Assembly: GCA_009693575.1 (NCBI GenBank)
Contig: SHWZ01000014.1
Coordinates: forward strand, 1 to 49,516
From: Flavobacteriaceae bacterium
GTDB taxonomy: Bacteria > Bacteroidota > Bacteroidia > UKL13-3
Direction: 5' to 3'
DNA: 49,516 nucleotides
The notes beneath the pieces are model-generated. The model did not search any database and was not told the DNA's origin. It worked only from the letters and a program-made list of their open reading frames with translations. The stretch's first letter is position 1, and every line of letters begins with the position of its first letter. The translations under genes and the position numbers were made by a program. Positions 1 through 9,748 of the stretch are shown here, one piece after another.

Positions 1-537
1 GTAACAACACAACCAATAAATCAATCGGTTAATATTTCCAATAACGCTCAATTTACAACTGCATCATCAGATTCAATGGCCACCTATCAATGGCAAACAG
101 ACCTTGGTTTTGGTTATATAAGTTTTAATAGTATTGGTCAGTATAGTGGCACTGCAAATGATACACTTACAATTGTAAATACAACATTGACCAATAACAA
201 TCAGCCATTCCGCTGTATTGTTTCTACAGGTTGTTCCACAGATACTTCTGCCGTAGCAATTTTAACGGTTGTAAATAATGTTGGAATCAATGAAATTTCC
301 CAGAGCAATTTGTTTTCGGTTTATCCTAACCCAGCAAATAGTCAAATCAATGTGAAAGCAGACGCAAAATTGTTAGGTTCTATTTACATTGTTTATGACA
401 ACACAGGAAAATCAGTATTAGCAGGAAAAATAAATTCAGAAAACACAATTATTGAATTAGGAAATTTATCAGGAGGTGTTTATTTGCTCAGTGTTGGAGA
501 TAATTTGAAACAAACATTTAAAGTGATAAAAGAATAA
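1..537 (+). CDS. T9SS cargo protein, C-terminal part (cut by window edge)
   Basis: The reading frame is open from base 1, so the gene starts outside the window and only the last 178 residues are visible. The first part resembles an Ig-like repeat of a secreted adhesin, with a Cys pair around FRCIVSTGC. The last ~80 residues form a Por-type T9SS sorting domain: YPNPANSQINV, then a short beta-sandwich ending GGVYLLSV and a basic tail. By family knowledge such proteins cross the outer membrane through the type IX secretion system and are cleaved or anchored at the surface. The substrate or ligand cannot be read from this tail. The region is more AT-rich than the following genes, which might reflect recent acquisition, but surface proteins often differ this way. 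Confidence 0.85.
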   Translation, partial: VTTQPINQSVNISNNAQFTTASSDSMATYQWQTDLGFGYISFNSIGQYSGTANDTLTIVNTTLTNNNQPFRCIVSTGCSTDTSAVAILTVVNNVGINEISQSNLFSVYPNPANSQINVKADAKLLGSIYIVYDNTGKSVLAGKINSENTIIELGNLSGGVYLLSVGDNLKQTFKVIKE

Positions 538-597
538 AGCCAGCCCATAACAGCACCTTAGCGTCAGTTTTTTTGAAAAAAAAAACCGAACGCCAAC

Positions 598-625
598 CCG
601 CAAACCGTTTTTGGGTTTGCAACCC
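598..625. repeat. Small REP-like hairpin containing GGGTTTGCAACCC
   Basis: GCAAACC (600-606) pairs with GGTTTGC (614-620) across a T-rich loop, and the 13-mer GGGTTTGCAACCC (613-625) follows. The reverse complement of the same 13-mer occurs at 49467-49479. It lies between two converging genes and could also act in termination. Confidence 0.5.
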
Positions 626-632
626 TTTTCTG

Positions 633-1936
633 CTAACCCAACTCCCTCACCTCATACCCCTTCTTGTCAATAAAACTGCCAATCACATTGCCGAATAACC
701 GTGTGTGCGGAAAGGGTTTGATATAGTCTATTAAGGTGTCCGACTGAGCCACGCTATCAGCAAAGCCAAAGCCTTTGTAGGCACCGTCCTGCACCAGCAC
801 CAGGGCTTTCTCTTGCGGGTTTCTGCCGGGGGAGAGCATCAAAAAGCTTTCCTTGTTTTCGTTCAATGAAGCGATATAATGTTCCACCAAAGCATTGTGG
901 CGGTGCTTGCCCTGCTTGCATGAGCAGTCCGTGGAGCAAGGAGAGCCTGCCTTTTCCTTTCCGGCAATAAGGCATTTGTTCATGCAAAACTGATGGGTTT
1001 CTGCAAAGGCCAACATGGATTGCATGGCCTCATCCAATTGGTCATATTTGGCCAGGGGCCTACTGCCCTTCCGCACCCTGTCCACGGCCAAACGCAGGTA
1101 GCCATCGTTGCCAATAAATCAAATACGCCATAGTGGAATTCTATCCGCTTCAAGGCTTTGTTGTATATCGGCCAATGCTTCTGTATCTCATGCGATATGC
1201 TGTGTATCTCCCGCATGAACTGCTGCCTCCGAGCTGATTTGAGGTTGGCCGTAAAATGGGAGCTCACCCGTTTTTTTATATTCACCGCCTTGCCAATATA
1301 GATAATCTTTCCTTGTCCGTTATAGAAATAATATACCCCCGCCTTTTCCGGCAGGGCTTTAAACTGATCCTGCGACAGATTTGGTGGCAGCTTATGTTCG
1401 CCCGTTGTCCGCTTCATGGCCGTGGCCATCGTATAATCAGTATCACCCTCCATCAGCAGTTTGAACACCTGAAAGGTTGCCTCTGCATCGCCCATGGCTC
1501 GGTGCCTGTTTTCTATTTCTATCCCGAGGTTGCTGCACAAACTTCCCAAACTATATGAGCGATGGCCGGGCAGCAGTTTCCTGCCAAGCCTTACCGTACA
1601 TAGCTTTGGGGGATTGAACTTGTACCCACAAGCCGCAAGCTCTGCTTTCACAAAAGACAAATCGAAATTGACACTGTGGGCTACAAACACACAATCCTTC
1701 AGCAGTTCATATACTTCATCCGCAATCTTATCGAACATGGGAGCGGCGGCCACCATTCCATCATCAATGCCCGTGAGGCCAGTAATGTGCCTCGGAATAT
1801 CCATGCCGGGGTCAACCAAGGTTTCATACCGCTTAAGAATCTGCTTCCCATCCGTCACCACAATGGCAATCTCGATGATGCTGTGCTGTGCAGCATGGCC
1901 TCCCGTGGTTTCTATATCAACAATAGCGTAGTTCAT
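633..1936 (-). pseudogene. DnaQ-like 3'-5' exonuclease fused to GIY-YIG domain, frameshifted
   Basis: The protein starts at 1936 with an RNase T/DnaQ exonuclease domain. The DEDDh residues are visible as D7, E9, D92, H145 and D150. A UvrC-like GIY-YIG domain follows (GVYYFYN at 200-206, YIGKA at 213-217, R223). This fusion is common in Bacteroidota and is often annotated as a DNA polymerase III epsilon-like or Cho-like nuclease for DNA repair. After the segment FHYGVFDL the frame breaks at about 1111-1120. Inserting one base in the TTTATTGG stretch restores the peptide IGNDGYLRLAVDR and joins the second frame (633 to about 1112), which supplies the usual C-terminal region. Without repair the product reads nonsense to a stop at 980. 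It is either a real single-base deletion or an assembly error. Both catalytic domains lie before the break, so a truncated product might keep activity. Confidence 0.8.
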
Positions 1937-1970
1937 TTTCTAAGTGCGAAAACAGCTATCCAAAATTTAA

Positions 1971-2003
1971 TTTGTTTGGTAACAACCCTTTCCCTTAGTT
2001 TTG
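1971..2003 (+). promoter_or_regulatory. Promoter for rimP-nusA
   Basis: A Bacteroidota-type -7 box TAGTTTTG (1996-2003) is preceded by TTTG at 1971-1974 (21-nt spacer) or 1975-1978 (17-nt spacer). It lies in the divergent gap between the nuclease gene and rimP and leaves a leader of roughly 55 nt. A pattern match only. Confidence 0.5.
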
Positions 2004-2061
2004 CATCACTTTCAGGAACACTTAGGAAAGGGGCCGCAAGCCCCTTTTTGTTTGGCAACCG

Positions 2062-2526
2062 ATGAGCGAAATAACACAACACATACGAGAATGGGCTGAT
2101 GAGGCGTTGGCTGGCAGCGACTGTTTTGTGTACGACATAAAACACAATCACAGCAGCGGAAAGATTAGCCTGTACATAGATGCTGACGATGGCGTGAACA
2201 TATACCGTTGTGCCGACCTTGCCCATTTTGTGAACGAAAAGCTGAATGCCCTCGACCCCGAACACAACTTCAGTATGGAAGTATCGAGCCCGGGTGCCGA
2301 CAAACCCTTGAAGTTCTTGAGACAGTATGTAAAGCACGTAGGACGAAAATTGGATATAAAGACAAAGGACGGGAAAGAGCTACAGGATATGTTGAAAGAA
2401 GTGAAGGAAGGAAGCATTGTTATTGGGGAAAAGGTCACCAACCTACTCACCAAACGCAAGCCCCGCCCAGATGTGGAACTGACTTTTGACGAAATAGAAA
2501 CAGCAAGTGTGGTGGTGGGAAGCTGA
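2062..2526 (+). CDS. rimP: Ribosome maturation factor RimP
   Basis: A 154-residue protein of normal RimP length. The N-terminal alpha/beta domain covers about residues 1-80 and has the typical DLAHFVNEKLNALD and EVSSPGADKPL segments. The C-terminal SH3-like domain covers about 85-150. RimP assists late 30S subunit assembly. It lies directly upstream of nusA, the conserved arrangement in most bacteria, and is the first gene after a divergent promoter region. The 126-nt gap to nusA is filled by a low-complexity repeat tract, unusual for genes normally packed closely. The ATG at 2062 fits the family N-terminus. Confidence 0.93.
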   Translation: MSEITQHIREWADEALAGSDCFVYDIKHNHSSGKISLYIDADDGVNIYRCADLAHFVNEKLNALDPEHNFSMEVSSPGADKPLKFLRQYVKHVGRKLDIKTKDGKELQDMLKEVKEGSIVIGEKVTNLLTKRKPRPDVELTFDEIETASVVVGS

Positions 2527-2533
2527 GGATTTT

Positions 2534-2649
2534 GTAAAATAGTAAAATAAGTAAATAAGCAACTAAAAAGTTTAATCAACCCAACCCACTTTACCGTTTT
2601 ACTCACTTTACCAATTTACTATAAAAAAACAACAAACTAAAAACTAAAC
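2534..2649. repeat. 7-8-nt phased low-complexity tract between rimP and nusA
   Basis: Units such as GTAAAATA GTAAAATA (from 2534) are followed by their near-inverse ACTTTACC GTTTTACT (from 2588), so the two halves can fold on each other imperfectly. The tract ends in ACTAAAAACTAAA just before the nusA start. Similar phased tracts occur in at least eight other places in the window. Confidence 0.55.
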
Positions 2650-2652
2650 AAT

Positions 2653-3897
2653 ATGCACAGCGAAGGCTTAGTAGAATCGTTCAGCGAGTTCAAGGAACTC
2701 AAGAACATTGACCGTGCCACCATGATACGTGTGGTGGAAGACGTTTTCAAGCAGATGATTAAAAAGAAGTATTTCAACGATGAAAACTTCGACGTAATCA
2801 TAAACGACCAAAGTGGTGACTTGGAAATATACCGTAGTCGTGTGGTGGTGGACGACGACGACTGCTACAGCACCGCCAGCGAAATTGAACTTACAGAAGC
2901 CCGCAAGATAGACCCAGATTTGAACGTGGGCGACGACTGCATTGAAGAAATGCCGCTGGAGATATTTGGCCGCAGGGCTGTGCTCACCGCCCGCCAAACC
3001 TTGATGGGACGCATCATGGAGCTGGAGAAAGACGAGCTTTACAAGAAATACAAAGACCGCGTAGGCGAACTGCTCACCAACGGCGAAGTATATCAGATTT
3101 GGAAAAACGAACTGATGGTGCTTGACGATGACGGCAACGAACTGGTGCTTCCCAAAAAGGAAATGATACCGGCCGACTTCTACAAAAAAGGCGAAACCAT
3201 CAAAGCAGTGATATATAAGGTAGAGATGCTGAACGGCAGTCCCCGCATTGTGTTGAGCCGTGCTGCTCCTGTATTTTTGGAACGCATGATGGAACTGGAA
3301 GTACCGGAAATCATTGACGGACTTATCACCATTAAAAAGATTGTACGCGAACCTGGTGAACGGGCCAAGATAGCCGTAGAAAGCTACGACGACCGTATTG
3401 ATCCTGTAGGTTCTTGTGTGGGTGTGAAAGGCTCTCGTATTCATGGCATTGTTCGTGAATTGAAAAACGAAAACCTTGACGTAATCAACTATACCAGCAA
3501 CCTACCCCTGATGGTGAGTCGTGCTTTGAGTCCTGCCAAAATATCGAGTGTGAAGGTGGACGAAGACAAGAAACGCATCTCTGTGTTCCTGAAACCTGAC
3601 CAAGTGAGCTTGGCCATTGGCAAGGGCGGACACAATATCAAATTGGCCGGCAAACTGTTGGGCTACGAAATAGACGTGTTCCGCGAAAGCGAAGAGGAAG
3701 ACGACTTTGATGTGGATTTGGAGGAATTTGCAGACGAGATAGACAGCTGGATTCTGGACGAGCTGAAAAAGCTTGGACTGGATACCGCCAAATCAGTACT
3801 GGCCTGCACCGACGAAGACCTTGTACGACGCACCGAGCTGGAAGAAGAAACTGTGCGTGAGGTGAAGCTCATCCTGCAAAAAGAATTTGAGGAATAA
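2653..3897 (+). CDS. nusA: Transcription termination/antitermination factor NusA
   Basis: A 414-residue NusA. The N-terminal RNA polymerase-binding domain covers about 1-125, an S1 RNA-binding domain about 130-200, and two KH domains about 225-370 with GxxG loops GVKG and GKGG. An acidic C-terminal helical segment about 375-414 ends LILQKEFEE. NusA binds the elongation complex, modulates pausing and termination, and takes part in antitermination. It follows rimP as usual, but infB, which normally comes next, is not in the window. The 700 bases after nusA hold no recognisable gene. The length is typical for Bacteroidota NusA, which lacks the long C-terminal repeats of E. coli. Confidence 0.95.
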   Translation: MHSEGLVESFSEFKELKNIDRATMIRVVEDVFKQMIKKKYFNDENFDVIINDQSGDLEIYRSRVVVDDDDCYSTASEIELTEARKIDPDLNVGDDCIEEMPLEIFGRRAVLTARQTLMGRIMELEKDELYKKYKDRVGELLTNGEVYQIWKNELMVLDDDGNELVLPKKEMIPADFYKKGETIKAVIYKVEMLNGSPRIVLSRAAPVFLERMMELEVPEIIDGLITIKKIVREPGERAKIAVESYDDRIDPVGSCVGVKGSRIHGIVRELKNENLDVINYTSNLPLMVSRALSPAKISSVKVDEDKKRISVFLKPDQVSLAIGKGGHNIKLAGKLLGYEIDVFRESEEEDDFDVDLEEFADEIDSWILDELKKLGLDTAKSVLACTDEDLVRRTELEEETVREVKLILQKEFEE

Positions 3898-4601
3898 TAC
3901 CAATTCTTAGTATAAACCCCTACAAATAGCCCCGGCCACCCCCAAGCCATAATATATTAGCAAGGGAGTGACTGGGTGGTGGGTGCAGTGGATTGACTGG
4001 ATTTAACCGTGGTGCCTGCACCTTCTCTTTCGCGTGGTGAAACTGCCAAGAAACACCAGGCGTTTATTGAGCCGCTGAACAATAAGCTACAATTTCGTGT
4101 GAGTGGACTGCTTTAGTCCAACAAGTTGGGTGTTGCAGTCAACCATTTGACCTGCTGTGGCCTTTGGTTGGCTTAATTATGAAAAGGCAATGGGCTGTAA
4201 TCACGGCCTGCGGGAAGCCTGTTCATAACGCTTGGCAACTGCGAGAGTTGCACTGCTTGAAATGGGGTTGGAAAAGTATAGTTATTGTTCGATAGGTGTA
4301 TTGTTTTTGTAAGTGCAAGGTATGTAGTTAAAAATCGGGCAACCAAACTTCATTGGCCTATTTTCTTACAACATTAATAGGGTAACTATGGAGTTGGACA
4401 ATTCCCAATTAAAATTGAAAATCAATGTAATAGGAATATTTCTGTTTCAATAGTTACACAGACAAGCTTTCCATTACTGTATTTGTACAAGTTGGTTTCA
4501 GGTCTTTTTTGGAGAAACTCTGAAAAAGCCTATGCATCTTTTTGAGCAAGTACCACCTTCAGTGTATTGTCGTTCGTGGTTTGCCCTGCATTTTTGTGGC
4601 T
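3898..4601. other. Gene-poor interval after nusA
   Basis: About 700 bases without a recognisable gene, where infB would be expected. One short open stretch on the plus strand (about 4012-4116, starting GTG, ending VSGLL-stop) has no family I recognise and may be a remnant. No tmRNA, SRP RNA or RNase P RNA hallmark sequence was found. The right part is AT-rich and probably holds the promoter of the next gene. Confidence 0.5.
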
Positions 4602-5711
4602 ATGTTCAGGCAAAGCATTTCATGTTTACTTTTCATCCTTTTCGGAAGTATTGGCTTTCATGCTCATGCTCAAGACCCTGAATATTCGCAACTTTTCGCC
4701 AACAGGCTGCACATCAATCCAGCATTTGCTGGGGCCAATAAGGGCTTGCGTATGTCGCTCATCCATCGGCAGCTTTGGCCTAATGTTCCCGGCCCATTCA
4801 ACACAAGTGGTTTTGGGCTTGATATCAATGCACCAGTGTTGAACGGGGCAATTGCACTCACCGCCATGAAGGATGAACGGGGAGAAGGCTTCATAAAGAC
4901 TACCAAGTTTGGCCTCACATACGCCTACCGCAACCTGCTGGGCAAACGTGGAAATACAGAATTCAGCTTAGCCACTACCATCAACATGGTGAGCAAAAGC
5001 ATAGACTGGACCCGCTTTGAATTCTCCGACCAATTTGACCCCTATTACGGCAAGATATACCAGACCTCGGCTGCACAGCCCGGTAATACAGTTCTTTTCT
5101 ATCCCGATTTCGATTTTGGCTTCACTATGAACCATCGGCTTCGACTGCCCAACAAAGAGATGTACATAGGCTGGGGCGGTGCTACTCACCATCTTTTCCG
5201 CCCCGATGAATCCTTTCTGGGCATTCCTCACCGCTTGCCCCGCAAGGTTTCTGGCTACTTGGCTGCTATGATTCCTTTGCAACATGCCCTTAGCAAAGTG
5301 CCTACCTTCCTGTTTCCGCATATTTATTATGGCAAGCAAGGCAAGCAATCAGCCCTCAGCACCGATGTAAAATTCCAGAATTTTATGGCGGGCTGCATGT
5401 TCTACAAAGAATGGTACTTCATTGGGCTCGACTACCGCAACAGTCCATACAGCCCTGCCAAAAACACAGATGCATTTATCCTCACCCTTGGTGCCGATGG
5501 CGGCTTTGGCGAAGGGGGCAGCTATCAGATAGCCTACAGTTTCGATTTTAACCTCAACGGCCTCAGCAACCGCACCTGGGGCAGCCACGAGATAAGTGTG
5601 GCAGTGGCACTCGACAATTTTCGCTTAGCCAACCTAGGTGGAGGTAGCGGCAGCCGAAAAAAAATCAACTGTTTCGACTTCCCGCATCGAGGCGTTTTTA
5701 GGGTGTTTTAA
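4602..5711 (+). CDS. PorP/SprF family type IX secretion membrane protein
   Basis: I chose the ATG at 4602, not the upstream in-frame ATG at 4542, because it begins a clean signal peptide (MFRQSISCLLFILFGSIG, then HAHAQ) followed by the family hallmark QDPEYSQLFANRLHINPAFAG. The 369-residue mature part is a predicted outer-membrane beta-barrel with alternating strands and aromatic girdles, the normal PorP/SprF length. In this family members are either T9SS core components (PorP) or partners of giant adhesins such as SprB (SprF). Which role applies here is not visible. No porK-L-M-N genes or adhesin gene lie beside it, so it is probably one of several paralogues. It converges on the large T9SS cargo gene downstream. 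Confidence 0.88.
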   Translation: MFRQSISCLLFILFGSIGFHAHAQDPEYSQLFANRLHINPAFAGANKGLRMSLIHRQLWPNVPGPFNTSGFGLDINAPVLNGAIALTAMKDERGEGFIKTTKFGLTYAYRNLLGKRGNTEFSLATTINMVSKSIDWTRFEFSDQFDPYYGKIYQTSAAQPGNTVLFYPDFDFGFTMNHRLRLPNKEMYIGWGGATHHLFRPDESFLGIPHRLPRKVSGYLAAMIPLQHALSKVPTFLFPHIYYGKQGKQSALSTDVKFQNFMAGCMFYKEWYFIGLDYRNSPYSPAKNTDAFILTLGADGGFGEGGSYQIAYSFDFNLNGLSNRTWGSHEISVAVALDNFRLANLGGGSGSRKKINCFDFPHRGVFRVF

Positions 5712-5747
5712 TAAGTTTACCCTTACTTGAAATTATACCAATGCTTA

Positions 5748-5776
5748 TTTCAAATTAGTCCAAAGGACTTTTGAAA
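5748..5776. terminator. Imperfect hairpin after the PorP/SprF gene
   Basis: TTTCAAATTAGTCC and GGACTTTTGAAA flank an AAA loop, with a two-base bulge. There is no T-run, so a terminator role is uncertain. Confidence 0.3.
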
Positions 5777-5875
5777 TATTGCAGTGGTATATGCAGATAG
5801 AGTAGCTGTTTATTCAAATCAAACGAAGTATTGATTGGACTAATGCAGATACCGTATTGGTTGTGGAAGCAACAT

Positions 5876-5907
5876 AAAAAAGGGTCGGCGAATGCCGACC
5901 CTTTTTT
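5876..5907. terminator. Bidirectional rho-independent terminator
   Basis: A perfect stem AGGGTCGGC / GCCGACCCT with loop GAAT, an A-run before it and a T-run after it. It sits between the converging PorP/SprF gene and the large T9SS cargo gene and can serve both strands. Confidence 0.9.
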
Positions 5908-5962
5908 ATTTCTATTCAGATTTATGCCTTTTTACCTATGGTCTGGCGTTATCGCCAACCAC

Positions 5963-8803
5963 TTAGTGACTAACCAAAATCTTCTTACTGGCCGAGCCAA
6001 AGCCTCCTGTTACATTCACAACATAAACGCCATTTGCAAGTGAGCCCACATTTAAAGGGAGCTGTTGCTGGCCAGCGGCTTTGTTGCCATAGTTCATGTT
6101 CAACACAGTTTTGCCACTCATGTCCATCACAGTGACCCGCACGTCAGAGGCTTTTGAAAGGCTAAGGCCAATGTTAGCTACCTCCGAAGCAGGGTTAGGG
6201 AACACAGAAATATCCGTTCTTAAGCTTGCTGGATTATTGGGTTTGGCTATGCTGGTCACCAAGTTGGTAGCCCTGAACATGCCACGACCATGTGTAGCAA
6301 TGTATACCGATGGGCCTGCCCACGAATGGTTCTGGTAAACCTTCACCTGAAACACAGGCACACGTGCCATACCACCATTGTTTTCTGTCCAAGAAGCACC
6401 ACCGTTGGTGCTAACATATACACCCATTTCAGTGCCCGCTATTAGCACATTGGGTGTGAAAGGTAAAAAGGCAATATCGTATACAGGCATTTGAGGCAAA
6501 TTGCCCTGAATGCTTGTCCAAGTAACCGCATTCACGGTGTCAAGGGCATTCTTAGTTTCGTAGATAAATGCCGAATTGCCATAATTACCGAGTGACACAA
6601 TCAAGTGGTTAGGATCGGAGGGATCTTGCTTCACCCCAGTGATCGCTCTACCCGGGCTAGGCGAATTTAATTGGTCAGTTATTATTCCATTGGCCGCAGG
6701 ATTTCCAGGATTGTCAGGGTTAAAGTTCCCTTTATATCGTGGAGCCAAAATCGTGTCGTAAACACCTGTCTTAAGTCCACGCACACGCCACAGTCCAGCA
6801 CCACTCACGTACCATGCCCAGTTCCAATCTTTCGACAGCTCAATTCGGCAAGGCTCGTTGCCTCCTCCTGCCACTTCGGAAACACGATACCATTGTGGTG
6901 TGCCTTGAATAGTCAAGTCTGTAGCATCTTTGCTGAGCCACAATGTTGTGCCGCTTCCATTTTGCCTGTGCATCATTGTAAGAAATCGTGATGAAGAATC
7001 AACAGGGTTTTCGCTCAAATACATTGGGGTGTTGAAAATCCTATTAAAATCAGCAGTCTTGTCTTCGCATTTACCTGCTGCTCCTGAGTGTGGGCCATAA
7101 CGTGAATCGGTAAACCATACCATTTCGCAGTCGAAGAAAGGTGCAGCAGCTTGTCCGCCATTGCCTGAGCGAACGATGTCTCCGTAATATGTTTCGTAAA
7201 ACATCAGATCGGGGTTGATGATTGAAGCAGCACATTGAAAGCCGTCACCGCCATTTATCTCGATGGCCGATTGCCTAGTGTTGCCGTTGCCTTTTATGAA
7301 CTGAGTGCCATTGTCTTGCGAACCAGCTAATACATAGTCCTTGGTTGTTTTGGCCATGCCATAAAACTGTGTCACATTGTATCCTTTGTTCGATTGGATA
7401 AATGTTTTGCAACCATCCAATGATTTTCCAACGCCTCCGTCGGATCCAATGTAGGTGGTGTATGGCTTGGTAAGTGTATCAAACACAATTGCGTGTTTGT
7501 CCGCATGCACATAAAGGTTGTTGCCCAAGAATCCTCCGGTAGTCACGGCTATTTTCGTCCAGCCTGATATGTTGGCTGCATGAGTGTTTGGGTCTTTCCA
7601 TTCCCACAGTTGCACCCCGGCCGAGAAAATGCGACCTGGGTCTTCGGGGGCAACAGCTATCACATTGTTGTAGTCACCTTGCCCACCTACTGGGTTCGAC
7701 AGCGGGTCGAAATCAAAATTGTTAGTTGATTTTTGACCTATCCTTGTCCATGTCGCTCCTGCGTCAGTACTTTGGTAGATACCCAAAAGTTTGTTATCAG
7801 ATCCAGCCACCTGTGCATACACATAGTTAGGGTCTGTTGGCGACACGGCAAGTTCTATCCGTGAGCCACCTGTCGGAATATTAGTATTGGTGGGCGTTGG
7901 GTTTGAAGGGTTACCTACCCTTGCATATGTTTTGCCGTCAGTTGATTTGTAAATAATGCTGCTGGTGCAGGTGTATACCGTTCCGTTTTTAGCTACTTTT
8001 ATATCTTGCATCGTACCTCCCGATACAGTGGTAACCCTTGTCCAAGTTACACCTTGGTTTTCGCTCCACCACAGGCCACCGTTATTGGTTGCATACACAC
8101 GATCTGTCAGCAGGTCTGATGCCATTGCTTGCACATTGTTCCATGCACTTTGTCCGTTTTTGCTGGGGTCGGTTTTTCCCAATAGAGTAAAGGTTACCCC
8201 ATCGTTTGAATAATAAACTCCTCCACCTGTGAAGCCTGATTGTCCACTGCCATTCACAGCTCTGCCAAACACACCCTCGCCTGTGCCATAATAAATGTCT
8301 CCATTTGGAGTTTGGGTAATACTAGAAACACTTAGGCTCGATACATTTACACTCGGTTGAGGGTCGGTTATCTTTTTCCAAGAAGTTCCGTTCGATATTG
8401 ATTTCCAAAGCCCACCACTTACCGCACCTACAAACACATTATTGTGGTTGCGACGGTCTATGAGTATGGCACGGGTTCGTCCTCCTACATTATCAGGGCC
8501 AAGTTCTTCCCATTGTAGTGGGAAGCTGCCACGCTGGGCACTCAATCGGTTCGCTTGATTTACTGCGTTTTGCACATCCTTTGGGTCTACTATCCCAGTA
8601 ATCTGGTTCGCTCTTATTGTTTGCATCATGCTCAACATGCCACGTGCTTCGCGGCCTTCTTCACTAGATTCGCTTTCCTCATTTTCCAGAAATTTTTCAG
8701 TTCGTGGGCTGTAAAGCTTAGTGGCAGGCTTGGTTATGAAACCAATGGCAAGGCCAGTCATCAGAACTCCTGCGGATAAAAGGTAAGTAGATTTGATATT
8801 CAT
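5963..8803 (-). CDS. Large secreted beta-propeller (BNR/sortilin-like) protein with T9SS sorting domain
   Basis: A 946-residue exported protein. It begins with a hydrophobic signal segment (MNIKSTYLLSAGVLMTGLAIG). From about residue 90 to 830 it carries repeated Asp-box/BNR elements such as STDGKTYARVG, STDAGATWTRIG and STNGGASWTENNG. These are typical of VPS10/sortilin and exo-alpha-sialidase-like propellers (first repeat about GGRTRAILID, GGLWKSISNG). The last ~85 residues are a T9SS type A sorting domain starting ISVFPNPASEVANI and ending KKILVSH. Such proteins are surface-exposed or released. A glycan- or protein-binding or degrading role is plausible, but no catalytic residues can be assigned. 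It is a single-gene unit between a terminator and lipA. Confidence 0.88.
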   Translation of the reverse strand: MNIKSTYLLSAGVLMTGLAIGFITKPATKLYSPRTEKFLENEESESSEEGREARGMLSMMQTIRANQITGIVDPKDVQNAVNQANRLSAQRGSFPLQWEELGPDNVGGRTRAILIDRRNHNNVFVGAVSGGLWKSISNGTSWKKITDPQPSVNVSSLSVSSITQTPNGDIYYGTGEGVFGRAVNGSGQSGFTGGGVYYSNDGVTFTLLGKTDPSKNGQSAWNNVQAMASDLLTDRVYATNNGGLWWSENQGVTWTRVTTVSGGTMQDIKVAKNGTVYTCTSSIIYKSTDGKTYARVGNPSNPTPTNTNIPTGGSRIELAVSPTDPNYVYAQVAGSDNKLLGIYQSTDAGATWTRIGQKSTNNFDFDPLSNPVGGQGDYNNVIAVAPEDPGRIFSAGVQLWEWKDPNTHAANISGWTKIAVTTGGFLGNNLYVHADKHAIVFDTLTKPYTTYIGSDGGVGKSLDGCKTFIQSNKGYNVTQFYGMAKTTKDYVLAGSQDNGTQFIKGNGNTRQSAIEINGGDGFQCAASIINPDLMFYETYYGDIVRSGNGGQAAAPFFDCEMVWFTDSRYGPHSGAAGKCEDKTADFNRIFNTPMYLSENPVDSSSRFLTMMHRQNGSGTTLWLSKDATDLTIQGTPQWYRVSEVAGGGNEPCRIELSKDWNWAWYVSGAGLWRVRGLKTGVYDTILAPRYKGNFNPDNPGNPAANGIITDQLNSPSPGRAITGVKQDPSDPNHLIVSLGNYGNSAFIYETKNALDTVNAVTWTSIQGNLPQMPVYDIAFLPFTPNVLIAGTEMGVYVSTNGGASWTENNGGMARVPVFQVKVYQNHSWAGPSVYIATHGRGMFRATNLVTSIAKPNNPASLRTDISVFPNPASEVANIGLSLSKASDVRVTVMDMSGKTVLNMNYGNKAAGQQQLPLNVGSLANGVYVVNVTGGFGSASKKILVSH

Positions 8804-8863
8804 CTTTATGGTAATGGTTATTTGTAGGGATAACGATTTTTGTTGTAAAAGGGTTGCAATATA

Positions 8864-9736
8864 TCACAAATGCCGCTCTGAGTGGTAACTGCTTCTCACC
8901 AGTGCTCCTGATTCCACATAACTGATGCCTCGCGAAAGCCCCTCTTCCTTGTACATATCGAATATTTCGGGGTGGATAAATTCTTCAACAGCCAAGTGCA
9001 TTCGGGTGGGTTGAAGGTATTGGCCAAGGGTGAGCACATCGCAGCCGTGGGCAGCCAGGTCGTCCATAGCCTCAAACACTTCTTCTTTGGTTTCGCCCAC
9101 ACCCAGCATCATGCCGCTTTTGGTGCGAAGTCCGCGTTGCTTGGTCAGTTTTATCTGCTCCAGGCTGCGTTCGTATTTGGCTTGTGGCCTCACCTTGCGG
9201 TAAAGCCTTTTCACGGTTTCCATGTTGTGGCTCACCACCTCGGGGCGTTCGTCTATCACCTGGTATAGCAAATCCCATTTCGACATAAAGTCGGGGATAA
9301 GGGTTTCCATGGTGGTGCCGGGGCTTTCCTGTTTCACCAGGCGAATGGTGTCGGCCCACACGGTTGCCCCTTTGTCTTTCAGTTCGTCACGGTTCACCGA
9401 GGTTATCACGGCATGTTTCACCTGCATCAGCCTGATGGCATCTGCAACACGGCGGGGCTCATCCATATCATACTCCGTGGGGCGGCCTGTTGCCACTGCA
9501 CAAAACGAGCAAGAGCGGGTGCACACATTGCCCAATATCATGAAGGTGGCTGTGCCAGCCCCCCAGCATTCGCCCATGTTGGGGCAGTTTCCGCTTTCGC
9601 AAATGGTGTGGAGCTTGTGGGCGTCTACCAGCTTGCGTACCCGTTGGTAGTTTTCGCCTGTGGGCAGCTTCACCTTCAGCCAACTGGGTTTGGGCACCCG
9701 TGGTGGAGGGCTTGCCGTTAGTGTGTCGTCTATCAT
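8864..9736 (-). CDS. lipA: Lipoyl synthase
   Basis: A 290-residue radical-SAM enzyme. It inserts two sulfurs into octanoyl groups on lipoyl domains of 2-oxoacid dehydrogenases and the glycine cleavage H protein. Both iron-sulfur sites are visible. The auxiliary cluster uses C46, C51 and C57 ([12 protein letters not shown]). The radical-SAM cluster uses C72, C76 and C79 (CTRSCSFC). The conserved C-terminal RSSYHSE segment, whose serine ligates the auxiliary cluster, is present. Length and start match the family. lipB is not adjacent. A well-formed promoter lies 12 nt upstream of the ATG. Confidence 0.97.
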   Translation of the reverse strand: MIDDTLTASPPPRVPKPSWLKVKLPTGENYQRVRKLVDAHKLHTICESGNCPNMGECWGAGTATFMILGNVCTRSCSFCAVATGRPTEYDMDEPRRVADAIRLMQVKHAVITSVNRDELKDKGATVWADTIRLVKQESPGTTMETLIPDFMSKWDLLYQVIDERPEVVSHNMETVKRLYRKVRPQAKYERSLEQIKLTKQRGLRTKSGMMLGVGETKEEVFEAMDDLAAHGCDVLTLGQYLQPTRMHLAVEEFIHPEIFDMYKEEGLSRGISYVESGALVRSSYHSERHL

Positions 9737-9748
9737 CCGTTAATCGGG

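Noticed and set aside
2668-3444. Long open frame on the minus strand opposite nusA (258 codons)
   Set aside because: It is a shadow of nusA codon usage; its His/Phe/Val-rich peptide has no domain-like pattern, and nusA is unambiguous.
4012-4116. Short plus-strand frame after nusA as a real small gene
   Set aside because: 34 codons, GTG start without promoter or family, surrounded by stops; kept only as a possible relic.
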